A stretch of 32,430 bases of DNA from Candidatus Wallbacteria bacterium (GTDB taxonomy: Bacteria; Muiribacteriota; UBA6191; JACPRK01), in NCBI GenBank assembly GCA_016213845.1, contig JACQZN010000082.1, positions 1-32,430 of the forward strand, given 5' to 3'. This document shows positions 1-8,019 of the stretch, in pieces. Under the pieces are notes generated by a model. That model was not told the DNA's origin. It ran no database searches and worked only from the letters and a program-made list of their open reading frames with translations. Each line of letters starts with the position of its first letter. Within the stretch, counting starts at the first letter, position 1. Made by a program: the position numbers and the translations under genes.

Positions 1-80
1 GACGGAACCCAAACCGGGAAAGGGATAGAGGTAGCAGAGAACAGGAATTCGGGAATCGAACGGACAGGTTCAGTTTTCCG

Positions 81-398
81 TTGCCTGTTCCCGGTCCCCG
101 GTTCCCTGTTCCCTGTTTGTTTTTCCCCGACGCGCTCCTAGCTTCATGTCACATCGCAAGTCAACTGCCCGATCGGAAGCCCTACCGCATCACGATTCGT
201 TCGGCGACAGGCTCGAAAAGCTTCCGACTGGATGGCGAGTGCTTGAAACATGGCGACGGTAGATACAAGAAGCTCATTGATCTGGCCTTGCTGGATCTGG
301 ATGACTCACGATTCCTTGTTGAAGACGCCACCGACGCCGCGATCCGCGTCATTGAACGTGCGATTATGAAGAAGATGGACGAGCAGGAGGGTAAGTAG
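81..398 (+). CDS. Possible small protein of unknown function
   Basis: I do not recognise this protein. The open frame runs to the TAA-type region ending at 398, and its last 75 or so residues (from PDRKPYRI) look like a genuine small alpha/beta protein: balanced composition, an amphipathic stretch KKLIDLALLDLDDS and a helical, Lys-rich C-terminus. The start is unclear. The first 12 codons fall inside the heptamer array, no Shine-Dalgarno sequence is visible, and only TTG codons (81 or 117) are available in frame. It could be the 3' remnant of a longer gene whose 5' end was replaced by repeat sequence. Its codon use is less GC-biased at third positions than the neighbouring genes, which fits either a transferred gene or a non-gene. 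Confidence 0.4.
   Translation: MPVPGPRFPVPCLFFPDALLASCHIASQLPDRKPYRITIRSATGSKSFRLDGECLKHGDGRYKKLIDLALLDLDDSRFLVEDATDAAIRVIERAIMKKMDEQEGK
82..116. repeat. Tandem heptamer array, TCCCTGT type
   Basis: Five head-to-tail 7-bp units: TGCCTGT, TCCCGGT, CCCCGGT, TCCCTGT, TCCCTGT. More degenerate copies on the opposite strand (ACAGGAA, TTCGGGA) may lie at about 40-60. It shares the 7-bp period, but not the sequence, with the arrays at 29386, 31161 and 31271. Confidence 0.75.
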
Positions 399-722
399 GG
401 ATTGGGCGGGGCCAGGGCTCCTCGAGCGCGGCGCCGAGCGAGAACACGCGGCGTCTCACAGCCAGCGTTTGTGGTTCCCCCTGGACGCGTGCGCCTCGGC
501 GGGAGCCCCGGAGGGGCGGAGGGGAAGGGCGGGCGCGGGATTTGGAGGCGCGGTCGCTTGAGCACAGCAGGGAGGGGCGGCGAGGGGTCAGGCGAATAGC
601 GCGGCTGGCTGCGACCCATCGGCGAGCGGGTGAAACTCTCGCGAACAGGGAAAGGCCTCGCTCAAGGGGGGGGCGCGAAGAGTGACCGGGGTCGCGCGGC
701 AGGGAATTCGGCCCGAATTTGG
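399..722. other. GC-rich intergenic stretch with no recognisable gene
   Basis: About 320 bases, very rich in G and C, with purine runs such as GGGGCGGAGGGGAAGGG near 513. Short open frames exist on both strands, but they have Arg/Pro/Gly-rich translations and no ribosome-binding site. I see no tRNA, no recognisable SRP, RNase P or riboswitch core, and no strong hairpin. Confidence 0.6.
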
Positions 723-752
723 TTGATGGCTGATTCGCATTCATGGTAGATT
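723..752 (+). promoter_or_regulatory. Candidate sigma70-type promoter of the SDR gene
   Basis: TTGATG at 723-728 and TAGATT at 747-752, 18 bp apart, about 80 bp upstream of the GTG start at 831. This is one of few AT-rich spots in the region. The leader would be about 70 nt. Confidence 0.35.
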
Positions 753-830
753 GGGCCGCCCTTCTTCGCCCTTGACGCGCCGGGAGCCTAGCCGGACGGC
801 AGGGGGCGACGGGGAGAGGAACGGACGGAC

Positions 831-2093
831 GTGCTGAGGCGTGTAGCGGTTGGCGGTGCCACGGGATTCCTCGGCGCGTACCTGTGCGCCTGGTTTGCCA
901 GCGAAGGGTACGAGGTCCTGGCGTTCGCCCGGGGGAGGGACGATGCGGAGGCTCGCCGCCGGGTTCGCGAGATTCTCGACGGCATCCCGGATTTCGGGCC
1001 GATAGCGCTCGATCGGGTGCGCGTCTTTGCCTACGATCTCGCCGGTGGAGAGCTTCCGGCCGAAGCCGCGCGCGAGCTTCGCGGCGTCCCGTTTGTGAAC
1101 ACGATCGCGTCTCTGAAGCACAGCGAACAGCACCGGGCGGAGATCATGGACACCAACGTGGAGGGGACCCGGCGCCTGCTGGATGCCTTGACCGCAGCCG
1201 GTGTTTCGCGGCTCTGCCACGTGAGCACGGCCTACGTCTGCGGTTCGGCGGCCGGCGAGGTTGCGGAGCGGCCGATCGACGTGGCGGGGACCGCCTTCAA
1301 CAATCTCTACGAGCAGTCCAAGGCGACGGCCGAGGCGCTGCTGCTGGCCCAGTCGGCTATTCCGGTGGACATCGTGCGGCCCAGCATCATCATCGGCTCG
1401 TCGCCGACCGGATGGGCCCGCAACTTCACTGGCTACTACGGGCTCTACGCCGTTGTCCGGGCCGCGGCGCACGAGGTCTCGCAGGCCTTCGGAGGGCGGC
1501 GGCTGGCCTACTTGCCTCTTGGCCTGCCCGGGGACCCTCGGGCATGTTCCGACGTCGTCACGGTCGACTACGTCGCGGACTGCATCGGGCGGCTGGTGCA
1601 GTGTGCTGCCACGGCGCCCGCGGGCCACGACATCATGCACGTGGTGAGCGGCGCTCCGCGCCCGACGGCGTACTTCCTGGGCGCCGTGGAGTCGCATCTG
1701 GGACTGGGCGGGGTGGAGTTCGTGACGCCGGACCGCCTGACCGACGGTGGAACGCTGGAGCGCTGGTGCTCAGCCCGGCTCAGGTTCAACACATCGTATA
1801 CCGTCAGAGACTACCGCTTCTCCGACGATCGCCTCCGCGCCCGGCTGGGGGCGGCTGCGCCATCGCCGTCGGCCGTGGGCCCGGACGTCCTTTGGCGTGT
1901 CAACGACTTCTTTGGAGCCTGTCTGGAAGCCGATGCGCCGGTTGCTCCGCGTGACGCCGAGCGCGCCGCCGCCCTGGCTTCGCAGTTTGCCGACAGGCCT
2001 GGTTTCCTGCAAAAGAACGGAATCGAGATCGACCCCCGGAGTACGCCGGCAGCCGCCGTCGCTGCTCGGGTGGGTCAGCACATCGCACCTTGA
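831..2093 (+). CDS. Extended SDR / NAD-dependent epimerase-dehydratase family protein, acyl-reductase-like
   Basis: This is a 420-residue Rossmann-fold NAD(P)-dependent enzyme. Visible are the glycine-rich nucleotide loop GGATGFLG (residues 8-15), the segment DTNVEGTRRLLDAL (107-120) typical of extended SDRs, the active-site strand VSTAY (131-135), the catalytic YxxxK (Tyr160, Lys164) and VRPSIIIG (182-189). The last two and the KHSEQ region resemble the NAD_binding_4 branch (thioester and fatty acyl-CoA reductases) more than sugar epimerases, so a lipid or acyl substrate is likely but not proven. The C-terminal 200 residues are divergent. The GTG start is chosen because GGAGAGGA lies 10 nt upstream and the Rossmann motif begins at residue 5. 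The next gene follows after 38 nt and may be co-transcribed. Confidence 0.85.
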   Translation: MLRRVAVGGATGFLGAYLCAWFASEGYEVLAFARGRDDAEARRRVREILDGIPDFGPIALDRVRVFAYDLAGGELPAEAARELRGVPFVNTIASLKHSEQHRAEIMDTNVEGTRRLLDALTAAGVSRLCHVSTAYVCGSAAGEVAERPIDVAGTAFNNLYEQSKATAEALLLAQSAIPVDIVRPSIIIGSSPTGWARNFTGYYGLYAVVRAAAHEVSQAFGGRRLAYLPLGLPGDPRACSDVVTVDYVADCIGRLVQCAATAPAGHDIMHVVSGAPRPTAYFLGAVESHLGLGGVEFVTPDRLTDGGTLERWCSARLRFNTSYTVRDYRFSDDRLRARLGAAAPSPSAVGPDVLWRVNDFFGACLEADAPVAPRDAERAAALASQFADRPGFLQKNGIEIDPRSTPAAAVAARVGQHIAP

Positions 2094-2131
2094 TCGGATC
2101 GAACGGACGAAGGGAAAGAGGAGGGCCACAC

Positions 2132-3787
2132 ATGGCGCCCAGAAAGAGCTGGATGTTGGGATTGGGTTTGTTCGTGGCAATCGCCGCGGCCTTGTTGACG
2201 GTACCGTCGGCGACGTTGCTTGCAGAGCCCGCCGCATCTCCGCGCGCCTCCACGCAGGTGGAGCCGGGAGACCAGGACAGTTCTGACATGCAGCGCCCGG
2301 GTGGCGACGAGGCCGCCGCAGGCGACGACGCCTCCAGCCCCGCTGCCGTGATCGCGGCCGCCAACGCGGAGCTGCTGAAGCTCAAGGACCTGCCGGCGGA
2401 GAGCCCGGAAGGCGCGACGCACATCGTCAATGCTTACAAGATCATCGGGAGCGGCTTCCACCGCTTCCCGCGTGACCCGTCGATGACCGTCGCCTACGCC
2501 GCGTTCAAGCCGGTCCAGCTCTTCCGCCATTTCGGCTGGCGCATCCAGGGCTTCCTGCTGCACAGCCCGCTCGACTACCGCCGCTACAAGAACTCCATCC
2601 GCCGCCAGTTCGAGACCTGGCGCGTCACCGGCAACAACGCCGGCATGCACTGGATCCGCTGGTTCTGCGATGCGCCCACCGACGCCGTCTACGACGTCGT
2701 CAACGGCAAGTTCGCCAACTCCAAGGAATTCGCCATCTTCCCCAACGGCGAGAAGCTGCAGGAGTGGCTTGCCGGCGACGTCTTCCCCGAGATGGAAAAT
2801 GTTGCCCAGGCGCTGGAGGCCAACGTCGTCAAGAAGGGCGAGGACTTCAGCTTCGACTGGGACCTGCGCGCCGGCTTCAGCAACTGGGTCCTGGGCGGCG
2901 GCGTGCAGCCGGCCGACGAGAGCCCGGTCAAGCGCATCGGCCGCTCCGAAGGTCTGATCCTTGCGGCGATGTACCGCAGCTACATCGGCTGGACGAAGAT
3001 CTTCTGCGCGTACAACTTCAACTCGTTCTTCAAGGTCCGCAGCCGCTTCAACGAGGGCCGCGCCTTCAATGAGCTGGCCGAGGTCGTCCGGCAGTTCACC
3101 GTGCCCGAGCTGTTCAAGCTCTGGCACAAGAACGACGCCAAGCAGATCCTGGACGGCAAGGGCTTCATCAAGTCGTCGCAGGCCGACCTTCTGGCCAGCC
3201 TCAACTACCTGGAGGAGCTGAACAACAACCAGTTCGCAAAGGGTGACGAGAACCCGGCCGGCCGCTGGTTCGACTACAACGTCATGAAGCCCTGGACGGG
3301 CCGGATCGCCAACCTCGTCAACGAGATGCGCGCCCTGCTGACGGGCGGCGTCGCCCTCGAGGATTCCTGGAACCGCCAGCGCGTGAACGTCAACCTGGCC
3401 GGCTGGTTCGAGAGCCCGCCCGAGGATCTGACGCTCTTCCTGCCCACCAAGATCAGCTCCAACGAGAAGCTCAGCCGCTACACGCCGTTCTTCAAGCGCA
3501 TCGAGATCCGCCAGACGATGGCCAAGGAGTTCGGTGTCGACCTGCGGCACCTGGTGAGCCCCGTTCAGAACGTCGATCTGCTCGATCTGAACATTCATCC
3601 CGAGTGGCAGCCGACGCACGATCCGGGCGAGTGGCGCGACTACACGATGCACGGGCTGTTCCCCGGCGCCAAGGACCGCGACTCCCTGCTGAAGGGCGTC
3701 TACACGATGGTCAACAGCCGCTCGGGTCTCGTCAACTCCGGCATGATCTGGGGCCTGATCTTCGGGACCCTGTTCTGGACCAACTGA
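2132..3787 (+). CDS. Secreted protein of unknown function
   Basis: A 551-residue protein I cannot assign. It begins with a clear Sec signal peptide (basic APRK, then a hydrophobic stretch to about residue 30, cleavage near LLAEP) and continues with a low-complexity Ala/Asp/Gly linker to about residue 85. The mature part is rich in Trp, Phe and Asn, with repeated aromatic helices (FRHFGWRIQGFLLHS, GMHWIRWFCDAPTDAVYD, SYIGWTKIFCAYNFNSFF), and it ends in a hydrophobic tail SGMIWGLIFGTLFWTN that could be a membrane anchor. The ATG at 2132 is preferred over an upstream TTG at 2090 because AGAGGAGGG precedes it and it opens directly into the signal peptide. Codon use is strongly C-ending, as in well-expressed genes. 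Neighbours suggest an envelope role only. Confidence 0.85.
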   Translation: MAPRKSWMLGLGLFVAIAAALLTVPSATLLAEPAASPRASTQVEPGDQDSSDMQRPGGDEAAAGDDASSPAAVIAAANAELLKLKDLPAESPEGATHIVNAYKIIGSGFHRFPRDPSMTVAYAAFKPVQLFRHFGWRIQGFLLHSPLDYRRYKNSIRRQFETWRVTGNNAGMHWIRWFCDAPTDAVYDVVNGKFANSKEFAIFPNGEKLQEWLAGDVFPEMENVAQALEANVVKKGEDFSFDWDLRAGFSNWVLGGGVQPADESPVKRIGRSEGLILAAMYRSYIGWTKIFCAYNFNSFFKVRSRFNEGRAFNELAEVVRQFTVPELFKLWHKNDAKQILDGKGFIKSSQADLLASLNYLEELNNNQFAKGDENPAGRWFDYNVMKPWTGRIANLVNEMRALLTGGVALEDSWNRQRVNVNLAGWFESPPEDLTLFLPTKISSNEKLSRYTPFFKRIEIRQTMAKEFGVDLRHLVSPVQNVDLLDLNIHPEWQPTHDPGEWRDYTMHGLFPGAKDRDSLLKGVYTMVNSRSGLVNSGMIWGLIFGTLFWTN

Positions 3788-3821
3788 GTCGAGGACGCGA
3801 GAGCTCCTCGAGGGACGGCGG

Positions 3822-4814
3822 ATGTATTCGTCGAGTCAGACGGTGTCCGCGGGCGCTTGCGAGCTGCCCGCGGACGCCGGCCGCCGTCCGGGCGAGCGGA
3901 GTGCGGAGGCCCGGGCCGAAGCGCGCCGCATGATGGTCATCGTGAACCGGTCGGCGCTCCGCACGGGCGGAGGACTGCTCGAGCGGTTGCGCCGGCGCTG
4001 GGCCGACGCGGAGTTCGTGGAGCCGCAGGATGCGGAAGCTCTTTTGAGGACTTCGGTCGGCCGGTTCGGACAGGTGACGATTGCGGGCGGGGACGGCACG
4101 CTCTGCCGGCTGCTCGGAGCCGTGCTCGAAGCCGACGCGACCGTGCGGCTGGTCCCGTGCGGGACTGCGAACGACCTGGCCGCAGAGCTGGGCGTCCCGC
4201 GCGGGCGGCGGGCGCTGGCGCTCGATGGCGAAGAGCTCGAGGAAAAGCCGATTGATGTGCTGGTTGCGGGCGATGCGCCCTTCACGACGGTCGGGTTCCT
4301 CGGGTTCGGCAGCGACGTGGTACGCATCGTGAACCAGCTGCGCGCGGTGGAGCGCGCCAGGCCGTTTCTGGCGATGGTGGGCTCACTGGTCTATGTGCTG
4401 GGCGTTCTCTGGATTGGATTCCTCAGGCGGCTGGAGCTCTACCGCCTCAGGATCGTCAGCGAGCGCGGGACGTTCGAGGTGGAGACTCCGCTCGTCGTGG
4501 CCTGCAACCAGCCGCGCGTCGGCGGGACCATGACGCTGGCCGCGGGGACGGCCAACGACGACGGACACTTCCGGCTGCTGGTTTTTCGGCAGCACAGCGG
4601 ATGGCATTTGCTGCGCGCGATCTTCGCGCTCTGCCGGGGTGTTGCTCCGGCGGCGGCGGGCGTGGAGAGCTTCGAGACGCAGGACGTGGAGCTGGCCAGC
4701 ACGGACGGCCGACCGTTCATGTTCTGTGCCGACGGCGAGGAGCTGGTCTTCGATTCCCAGATGCGGCTGTCGGTGCACGAGCGCCGGCTTCGCGTTCTGG
4801 TGCCCAAGTCGTGA
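3822..4814 (+). CDS. Diacylglycerol kinase family lipid kinase
   Basis: This 330-residue protein belongs to the DAGK catalytic / YegS-BmrU family, ATP-dependent kinases that phosphorylate diacylglycerol or other lipid alcohols. The nucleotide loop GGDGT is at residues 89-93 and the second family motif PCGTAND at 112-118. The C-terminal beta-rich lobe carries the family's NQPRVGGTMTLAAGTANDDG and ends with a DGEELVFD segment. The hydrophobic stretch near residues 183-203 is unusual and may help the enzyme sit at the membrane. The ATG at 3822 has GAGGGA 6 nt upstream. A second possible start, ATG at 3930, lies right before the first core strand (MMVIVNRSA) but has no ribosome-binding site, so the first 36 residues are the uncertain part. 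It lies 34 nt behind the secreted orphan. Confidence 0.9.
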   Translation: MYSSSQTVSAGACELPADAGRRPGERSAEARAEARRMMVIVNRSALRTGGGLLERLRRRWADAEFVEPQDAEALLRTSVGRFGQVTIAGGDGTLCRLLGAVLEADATVRLVPCGTANDLAAELGVPRGRRALALDGEELEEKPIDVLVAGDAPFTTVGFLGFGSDVVRIVNQLRAVERARPFLAMVGSLVYVLGVLWIGFLRRLELYRLRIVSERGTFEVETPLVVACNQPRVGGTMTLAAGTANDDGHFRLLVFRQHSGWHLLRAIFALCRGVAPAAAGVESFETQDVELASTDGRPFMFCADGEELVFDSQMRLSVHERRLRVLVPKS

Positions 4815-4874
4815 GGGCCGCCAGCCCGGAGGAGCTGGAGCCGGGGCCTGGAGTCGCCGGAGCTTCTGGCTCCT

Positions 4875-5633
4875 TCACCGCACCCGGAAGGCCTTGCTGA
4901 AGGTCGCCGCGGGCTCGATCGCGGCAGGCGCGGGCTCGACCAGGTAGCGAAGGAACGCTTCGCCGGTTGCGGACGTCTCGCAGGAGGCCAGCTGCAGCTT
5001 CCGGATGGCCTCTTTCGGGAAGCCGTCGCCGTCGATGCTGGTCGGGACGCCGCCACCGCCGCCGAAGACGAACGGGCAGAGCGTGAGCTGGATCTCATCG
5101 ACCAGCCCGGCCTGGAGCATCGCGAAGTTGAGCGTGCCGCCGCCTTCCAGCGTGACGAAGCTCCACCCGAGCTCACCCATGCGCCGGACCACGGACTGGA
5201 GATCGACCCGGCCGTCGGCCGCCGCCCCGACGACCTCGACGGTGGCGTGGCGGCGGGCCAGGGCCAAGGCGTGGGCAGGCGCTGCGCCAGTGGTGAAGAC
5301 GACGCGGCGGGTCTCGGCGTGATTGAAGAACTCGAAAGAGGAGATGTCGAGATCCAGGCGAGAGGTGACGACGCAGTTGACGGGGTGAATCCCCTCGGGC
5401 CCTCGCTCGGAGAGGCGCCGCTGGCGGCACTCGGGGGAGCGCACGAGCAGCGGCGGATCATCTGAGACCAGCTGGCCCTTGCCGATCAGCACGGCATCGG
5501 CCGCGACGCGCCGCGCTTCCAGGCGCCTGCGGTCCTCGTCGGAACCGTAGCGGAGCTTGGGGCGCTCCCGGGTGGTGATCTTCCCGTCGATGCTGGAGGC
5601 CATACCCAGGACGATGCGAGGCCGGTCGGGCAT
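4875..5633 (-). CDS. RibD C-terminal / dihydrofolate reductase-like NADPH reductase
   Basis: A 252-residue single-domain protein of the RibD_C family (pyrimidine reductase of riboflavin synthesis and relatives such as arylformyl-pyrrolo reductases). Characteristic segments are GMASSIDGKITT (10-21, the family's MSLDGKIA motif), RRVAADAVLIGKGQLVSDDPPL (41-62), TLEGGGTLNFAMLQAGLVDE (161-180) and the glycine-rich GGGGG (191-195). The RibD deaminase domain is absent and no riboflavin gene is nearby, so it may be a stand-alone pyrimidine reductase or a reductase of another substrate. The ATG at 5633 is chosen because translation upstream of it runs into the G-rich tandem repeat, giving a (Pro-Ala)n extension that is clearly repeat-derived. 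It converges with the lipid kinase, leaving about 60 bp between them. Confidence 0.85.
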   Translation of the reverse strand: MPDRPRIVLGMASSIDGKITTRERPKLRYGSDEDRRRLEARRVAADAVLIGKGQLVSDDPPLLVRSPECRQRRLSERGPEGIHPVNCVVTSRLDLDISSFEFFNHAETRRVVFTTGAAPAHALALARRHATVEVVGAAADGRVDLQSVVRRMGELGWSFVTLEGGGTLNFAMLQAGLVDEIQLTLCPFVFGGGGGVPTSIDGDGFPKEAIRKLQLASCETSATGEAFLRYLVEPAPAAIEPAATFSKAFRVR

Positions 5634-5652
5634 GGCGGCATCATAGTCGAAG

Positions 5653-5706
5653 AGGGCAGGGGCTGGGGCAGGGGCAGGGGCTGGGGCAGGGGCAGGGGCT
5701 GGGGCA
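5653..5706. repeat. G-rich hexamer/18-bp tandem repeat
   Basis: Units GGGGCA and GGGGCT alternate as an 18-bp block (GGGGCT, GGGGCA, GGGGCA) repeated almost three times without mismatch. The + strand carries eight GGGG runs separated by CA or CT, a strong G-quadruplex-forming pattern. It lies in the divergent gap between the reductase (-) and the desaturase fusion (+). Confidence 0.85.
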
Positions 5707-5730
5707 TCCTTCGACAAGCTCAGGATGAGG
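5707..5730. repeat. Dispersed repeat, TTCGACAAGCTCAGGATG family, copy 1
   Basis: It contains CCTTCGACAAGCTCAGGATG, the same sequence as at 21423-21442 and, interrupted and inverted, at 15040. It abuts the G-rich array. A degenerate second half, CTCGGGATGAGCGGAGG, follows near 5742. Confidence 0.8.
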
Positions 5731-5817
5731 GGAGGGGAGGGCTCGGGATGAGCGGAGGGGCAGAGGCCATCGGCTCTTGACGGAATCGTAACTGGGGTGG
5801 CAATCGGGGGGGAATGC

Positions 5818-5826
5818 TGCTACAAT
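5818..5826 (+). promoter_or_regulatory. Extended -10 promoter of the desaturase-oxygenase gene
   Basis: TGC immediately followed by TACAAT (5821-5826) is an extended -10 element. The best -35 candidate, TGGCAA at 5798-5803 with 17-bp spacing, is poor. Expected leader is about 34 nt, ending in GGGGAGAA 6 nt before the ATG at 5867. Confidence 0.5.
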
Positions 5827-5866
5827 GCGGGGCCGGCGCGATCCGCCACCACGGGGAGAACCACCG

Positions 5867-7963
5867 ATGATTTCATACGACGCCGTCGAGGAGACGCGGA
5901 CACTTCGAGAGGCCGTCCGGGACTTCCCGATCGAGTGGTTCGAAGAGAACGAATGGGAAGTGCTGCGGGACGCGCTTGCCGATCTGGCGTGGCTGGCGGC
6001 GGGGGCGGCGCTGACGTTGGCTGTGCCTTCGCTCTGGGTCTGCCTTCCGGTGTGGCTCGTGATGGCTGCGCGCATTCACGCGCTGGCCAACCTGATGCAC
6101 AACCTGGGACATCTCAGGAGATCGCGCCAGCGGCCCTGGCGGCGGTTGATGCTCGACGCCATCGTCTGCTGGCCCATCCTGATGAACGTGGACTACTACG
6201 CCTACGCGCACGCGCTGCACCATCAGGGCTCCAACATCCCGGGGAAGGACCCCTACTTCCTGCCGCCCAATCGCCAGAGCGTCCCGTCGTTTGTCGGTGG
6301 CGTGCTCTTCTTCACGGCCTTTCTGCCCGTCTGGCTCGTCCTGAGACTGGCGCTCTACCCGGCAGCGGCCGTTCTGCCGCCCCTGCGCCGCGTGCACGTG
6401 AAGTTCTTCAGCCAGTTTGGCGCAGCCCCTCAGCTCGACGACCCGCGGCGACTGAGGGAGGGCGAGAAGATCTGGAAGTACGGTCTGGGCACGAGCGCCT
6501 TCTGGTACGCCGTCGTAGCCTTGGTCGTGACCAGCGGCCGCTGGGCCGAGTTCCTCTGGGCGTTGGGGGCGCCGATGATCGCCTCGGCGACGATCGGCTA
6601 CGTGCGGCTGCTGTGCGACCACATCTACGAAGAGGCCCGCAACAACACCATCGCCGAACAGCTGGCCGGCTGCACCAACATCGAGGCGCCGCTCTGGCAG
6701 GAGCTCTTCCTGGCTCCGCACGGCGCTGGCTACCACGGCATGCACCACGTCGCGCCCGGCGTGGGGCATCGCTACTGGAAAGCCGCCCACGAGCGGCTGA
6801 AGGCGACCGGCTCGAAGCTCTACGCCGCGACCATATACCCCGGGTACGGCGCCGTCTTCGGAAAGCTGATCCGCGACCAGATCGCCTGGACCCGCGCCCG
6901 GTCGGCGGCTCCCACCGCTCTCGTCGAAGGTGAGGTCGGTCCCGAGCAGGACCTGGCCGCCTCGGACTCGCAGGCGCCTGCCGGTTACCACTTCGTCCAG
7001 CGCAGCCTCGCCGAGATCTGCGAGGCGTCCCGGCAGAACGCCTTCGACATCGAGTCGATCCCGTGGGCCCAGCCCGATCCCCAGAAGAACCACGCTCCGG
7101 AGAGCATGGCACACCTTCCCTTCACCGCCGTCTGGTCCGAGCTCACTCCAGAGGAGAAGCTGACCTACAACCACGCGCACGCGGACGGTGTCTGCGAGCA
7201 GTTCATGTTCCTGGAGGACGGCCTCTTCGTGCGGGCCCTGCGCGCCTTCTTGAAAAAAGGGGGCACGAAGCTCGGGCCAGAGATGAGAGAGGCCTGCGAG
7301 TTCTTCATCGACGAGGAGATCAAGCACTCCCAGATGTTCCGCCGGCTGCTGCTCCACTCCCGGCCGGAGGTCTACGAGAAGCAGACCTACGACGTCTATC
7401 GGCTCTCCGCCGCGGAGGAGAAGTTCATGGACGTCAGCACGCAAAATCCGGAGATGTTCATCTGGTGGATCTGGGTGGCGACGCTCTTCGAGGAGAAGAC
7501 GCTCGACTTCCACAAGAAGCACCAGGCCGTGCGCGATCAGCTCGACGGCGTCTACCAGGCCGTCCACCGCTTCCACGCGATGGACGAGCTTCGCCATTTC
7601 CAGATGGACCACCACTTCCTCGAGCTGCTCTGGGCACCGGCGCCCGCCTGGAAAAAGACTCTGAATGCGAAGATCTTCGAGCGCATCATGTGGAGCTTCG
7701 CCCATCCGCGGCGAACCGTGCGGGCAGCCGTCGACACGCTGGTGGCGCGTCACCAGCGGCTGCTGCCGATGCGGGACCGCATCTTGCGGGAAGGGATGGC
7801 GGTCTCCAGCAGCCGCGCCTGGCACGAGGCCACCTACAGCCGCGCAACGCTACCCGAGACCTTCGCGCTCTTCGATCGCTTTCCCGAGATGCACGGCATG
7901 AGCCGCGTCCTGCCGCTCTACCAGCCCCGCACGCCGGCCGAGCTGGAGGTCGCCGCGGGATAG
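5867..7963 (+). CDS. Fusion of membrane fatty-acid desaturase and AurF-like diiron oxygenase
   Basis: A 698-residue protein with two different diiron oxygenase modules. Residues 1-345 form an integral-membrane fatty-acid desaturase: hydrophobic segments near 40-68, 142-172 and 205-250, and the three histidine boxes HNLGH (78-82), HALHH (115-119) and HGMHH (290-294). Residues 350-375 are a linker. Residues 376-690 match the ferritin-like AurF family (p-aminobenzoate N-oxygenase type): E444/E450, ExxH at E484-H487, E542/E543 and HxxxExxH at H570-E574-H577, the full ligand set expected for the second diiron centre. The ATG at 5867 has GGGGAGAA upstream. Likely reaction: O2-dependent desaturation and a second oxidation (hydroxylation or N-oxygenation) of one lipid-linked substrate; the substrate is unknown. 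The gene stands alone, with its own promoter. Confidence 0.88.
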   Translation: MISYDAVEETRTLREAVRDFPIEWFEENEWEVLRDALADLAWLAAGAALTLAVPSLWVCLPVWLVMAARIHALANLMHNLGHLRRSRQRPWRRLMLDAIVCWPILMNVDYYAYAHALHHQGSNIPGKDPYFLPPNRQSVPSFVGGVLFFTAFLPVWLVLRLALYPAAAVLPPLRRVHVKFFSQFGAAPQLDDPRRLREGEKIWKYGLGTSAFWYAVVALVVTSGRWAEFLWALGAPMIASATIGYVRLLCDHIYEEARNNTIAEQLAGCTNIEAPLWQELFLAPHGAGYHGMHHVAPGVGHRYWKAAHERLKATGSKLYAATIYPGYGAVFGKLIRDQIAWTRARSAAPTALVEGEVGPEQDLAASDSQAPAGYHFVQRSLAEICEASRQNAFDIESIPWAQPDPQKNHAPESMAHLPFTAVWSELTPEEKLTYNHAHADGVCEQFMFLEDGLFVRALRAFLKKGGTKLGPEMREACEFFIDEEIKHSQMFRRLLLHSRPEVYEKQTYDVYRLSAAEEKFMDVSTQNPEMFIWWIWVATLFEEKTLDFHKKHQAVRDQLDGVYQAVHRFHAMDELRHFQMDHHFLELLWAPAPAWKKTLNAKIFERIMWSFAHPRRTVRAAVDTLVARHQRLLPMRDRILREGMAVSSSRAWHEATYSRATLPETFALFDRFPEMHGMSRVLPLYQPRTPAELEVAAG

Positions 7964-7995
7964 CCCGCCTCCGGGCTCGCGACTTAGCCGAGAAC

Positions 7996-8010
7996 CCGCC
8001 CTCCGGGCGG
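7996..8010 (+). terminator. Weak terminator-like hairpin
   Basis: CCGCCC (7996-8001) and GGGCGG (8005-8010) pair perfectly around a 3-nt loop, 33 nt after the fusion gene. Only two T residues follow, so intrinsic termination is doubtful. Confidence 0.3.
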
Positions 8011-8019
8011 TTGCCCGTG

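Noticed and set aside
400..830. Structural RNA (SRP, RNase P, riboswitch) in the GC-rich gap
   Set aside because: None of the conserved cores I know (such as the SRP GGTCAGG...GGAAGG loop or RNase P GAGGAAAGTC) is present.
741..1697. Antisense frame opposite the SDR gene
   Set aside because: Its translation has no motif; the sense strand holds the full Rossmann and YxxxK pattern.
2075..3652. Long antisense open frame opposite the secreted orphan
   Set aside because: A 525-codon frame is expected in C-ending, high-GC DNA. Its translation is Val/Leu/Gly/Arg-rich without motifs, while the sense protein has a signal peptide and a good ribosome-binding site.
5634..5717. (Pro-Ala)n N-terminal extension of the RibD-like reductase
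   Set aside because: It is the translation of the G-rich tandem repeat; the ATG at 5633 opens directly into the conserved domain.
5777..5826. TTGACG at 5777 paired with TACAAT at 5821 as a promoter
   Set aside because: The spacing is 38 bp, far outside the usable range; the extended -10 alone is the better explanation.
5873..7825. 650-codon antisense frame opposite the desaturase fusion
   Set aside because: The sense protein has seven metal-ligand motifs and an ideal start; the antisense translation has none and is Arg/Gly/Val-rich.
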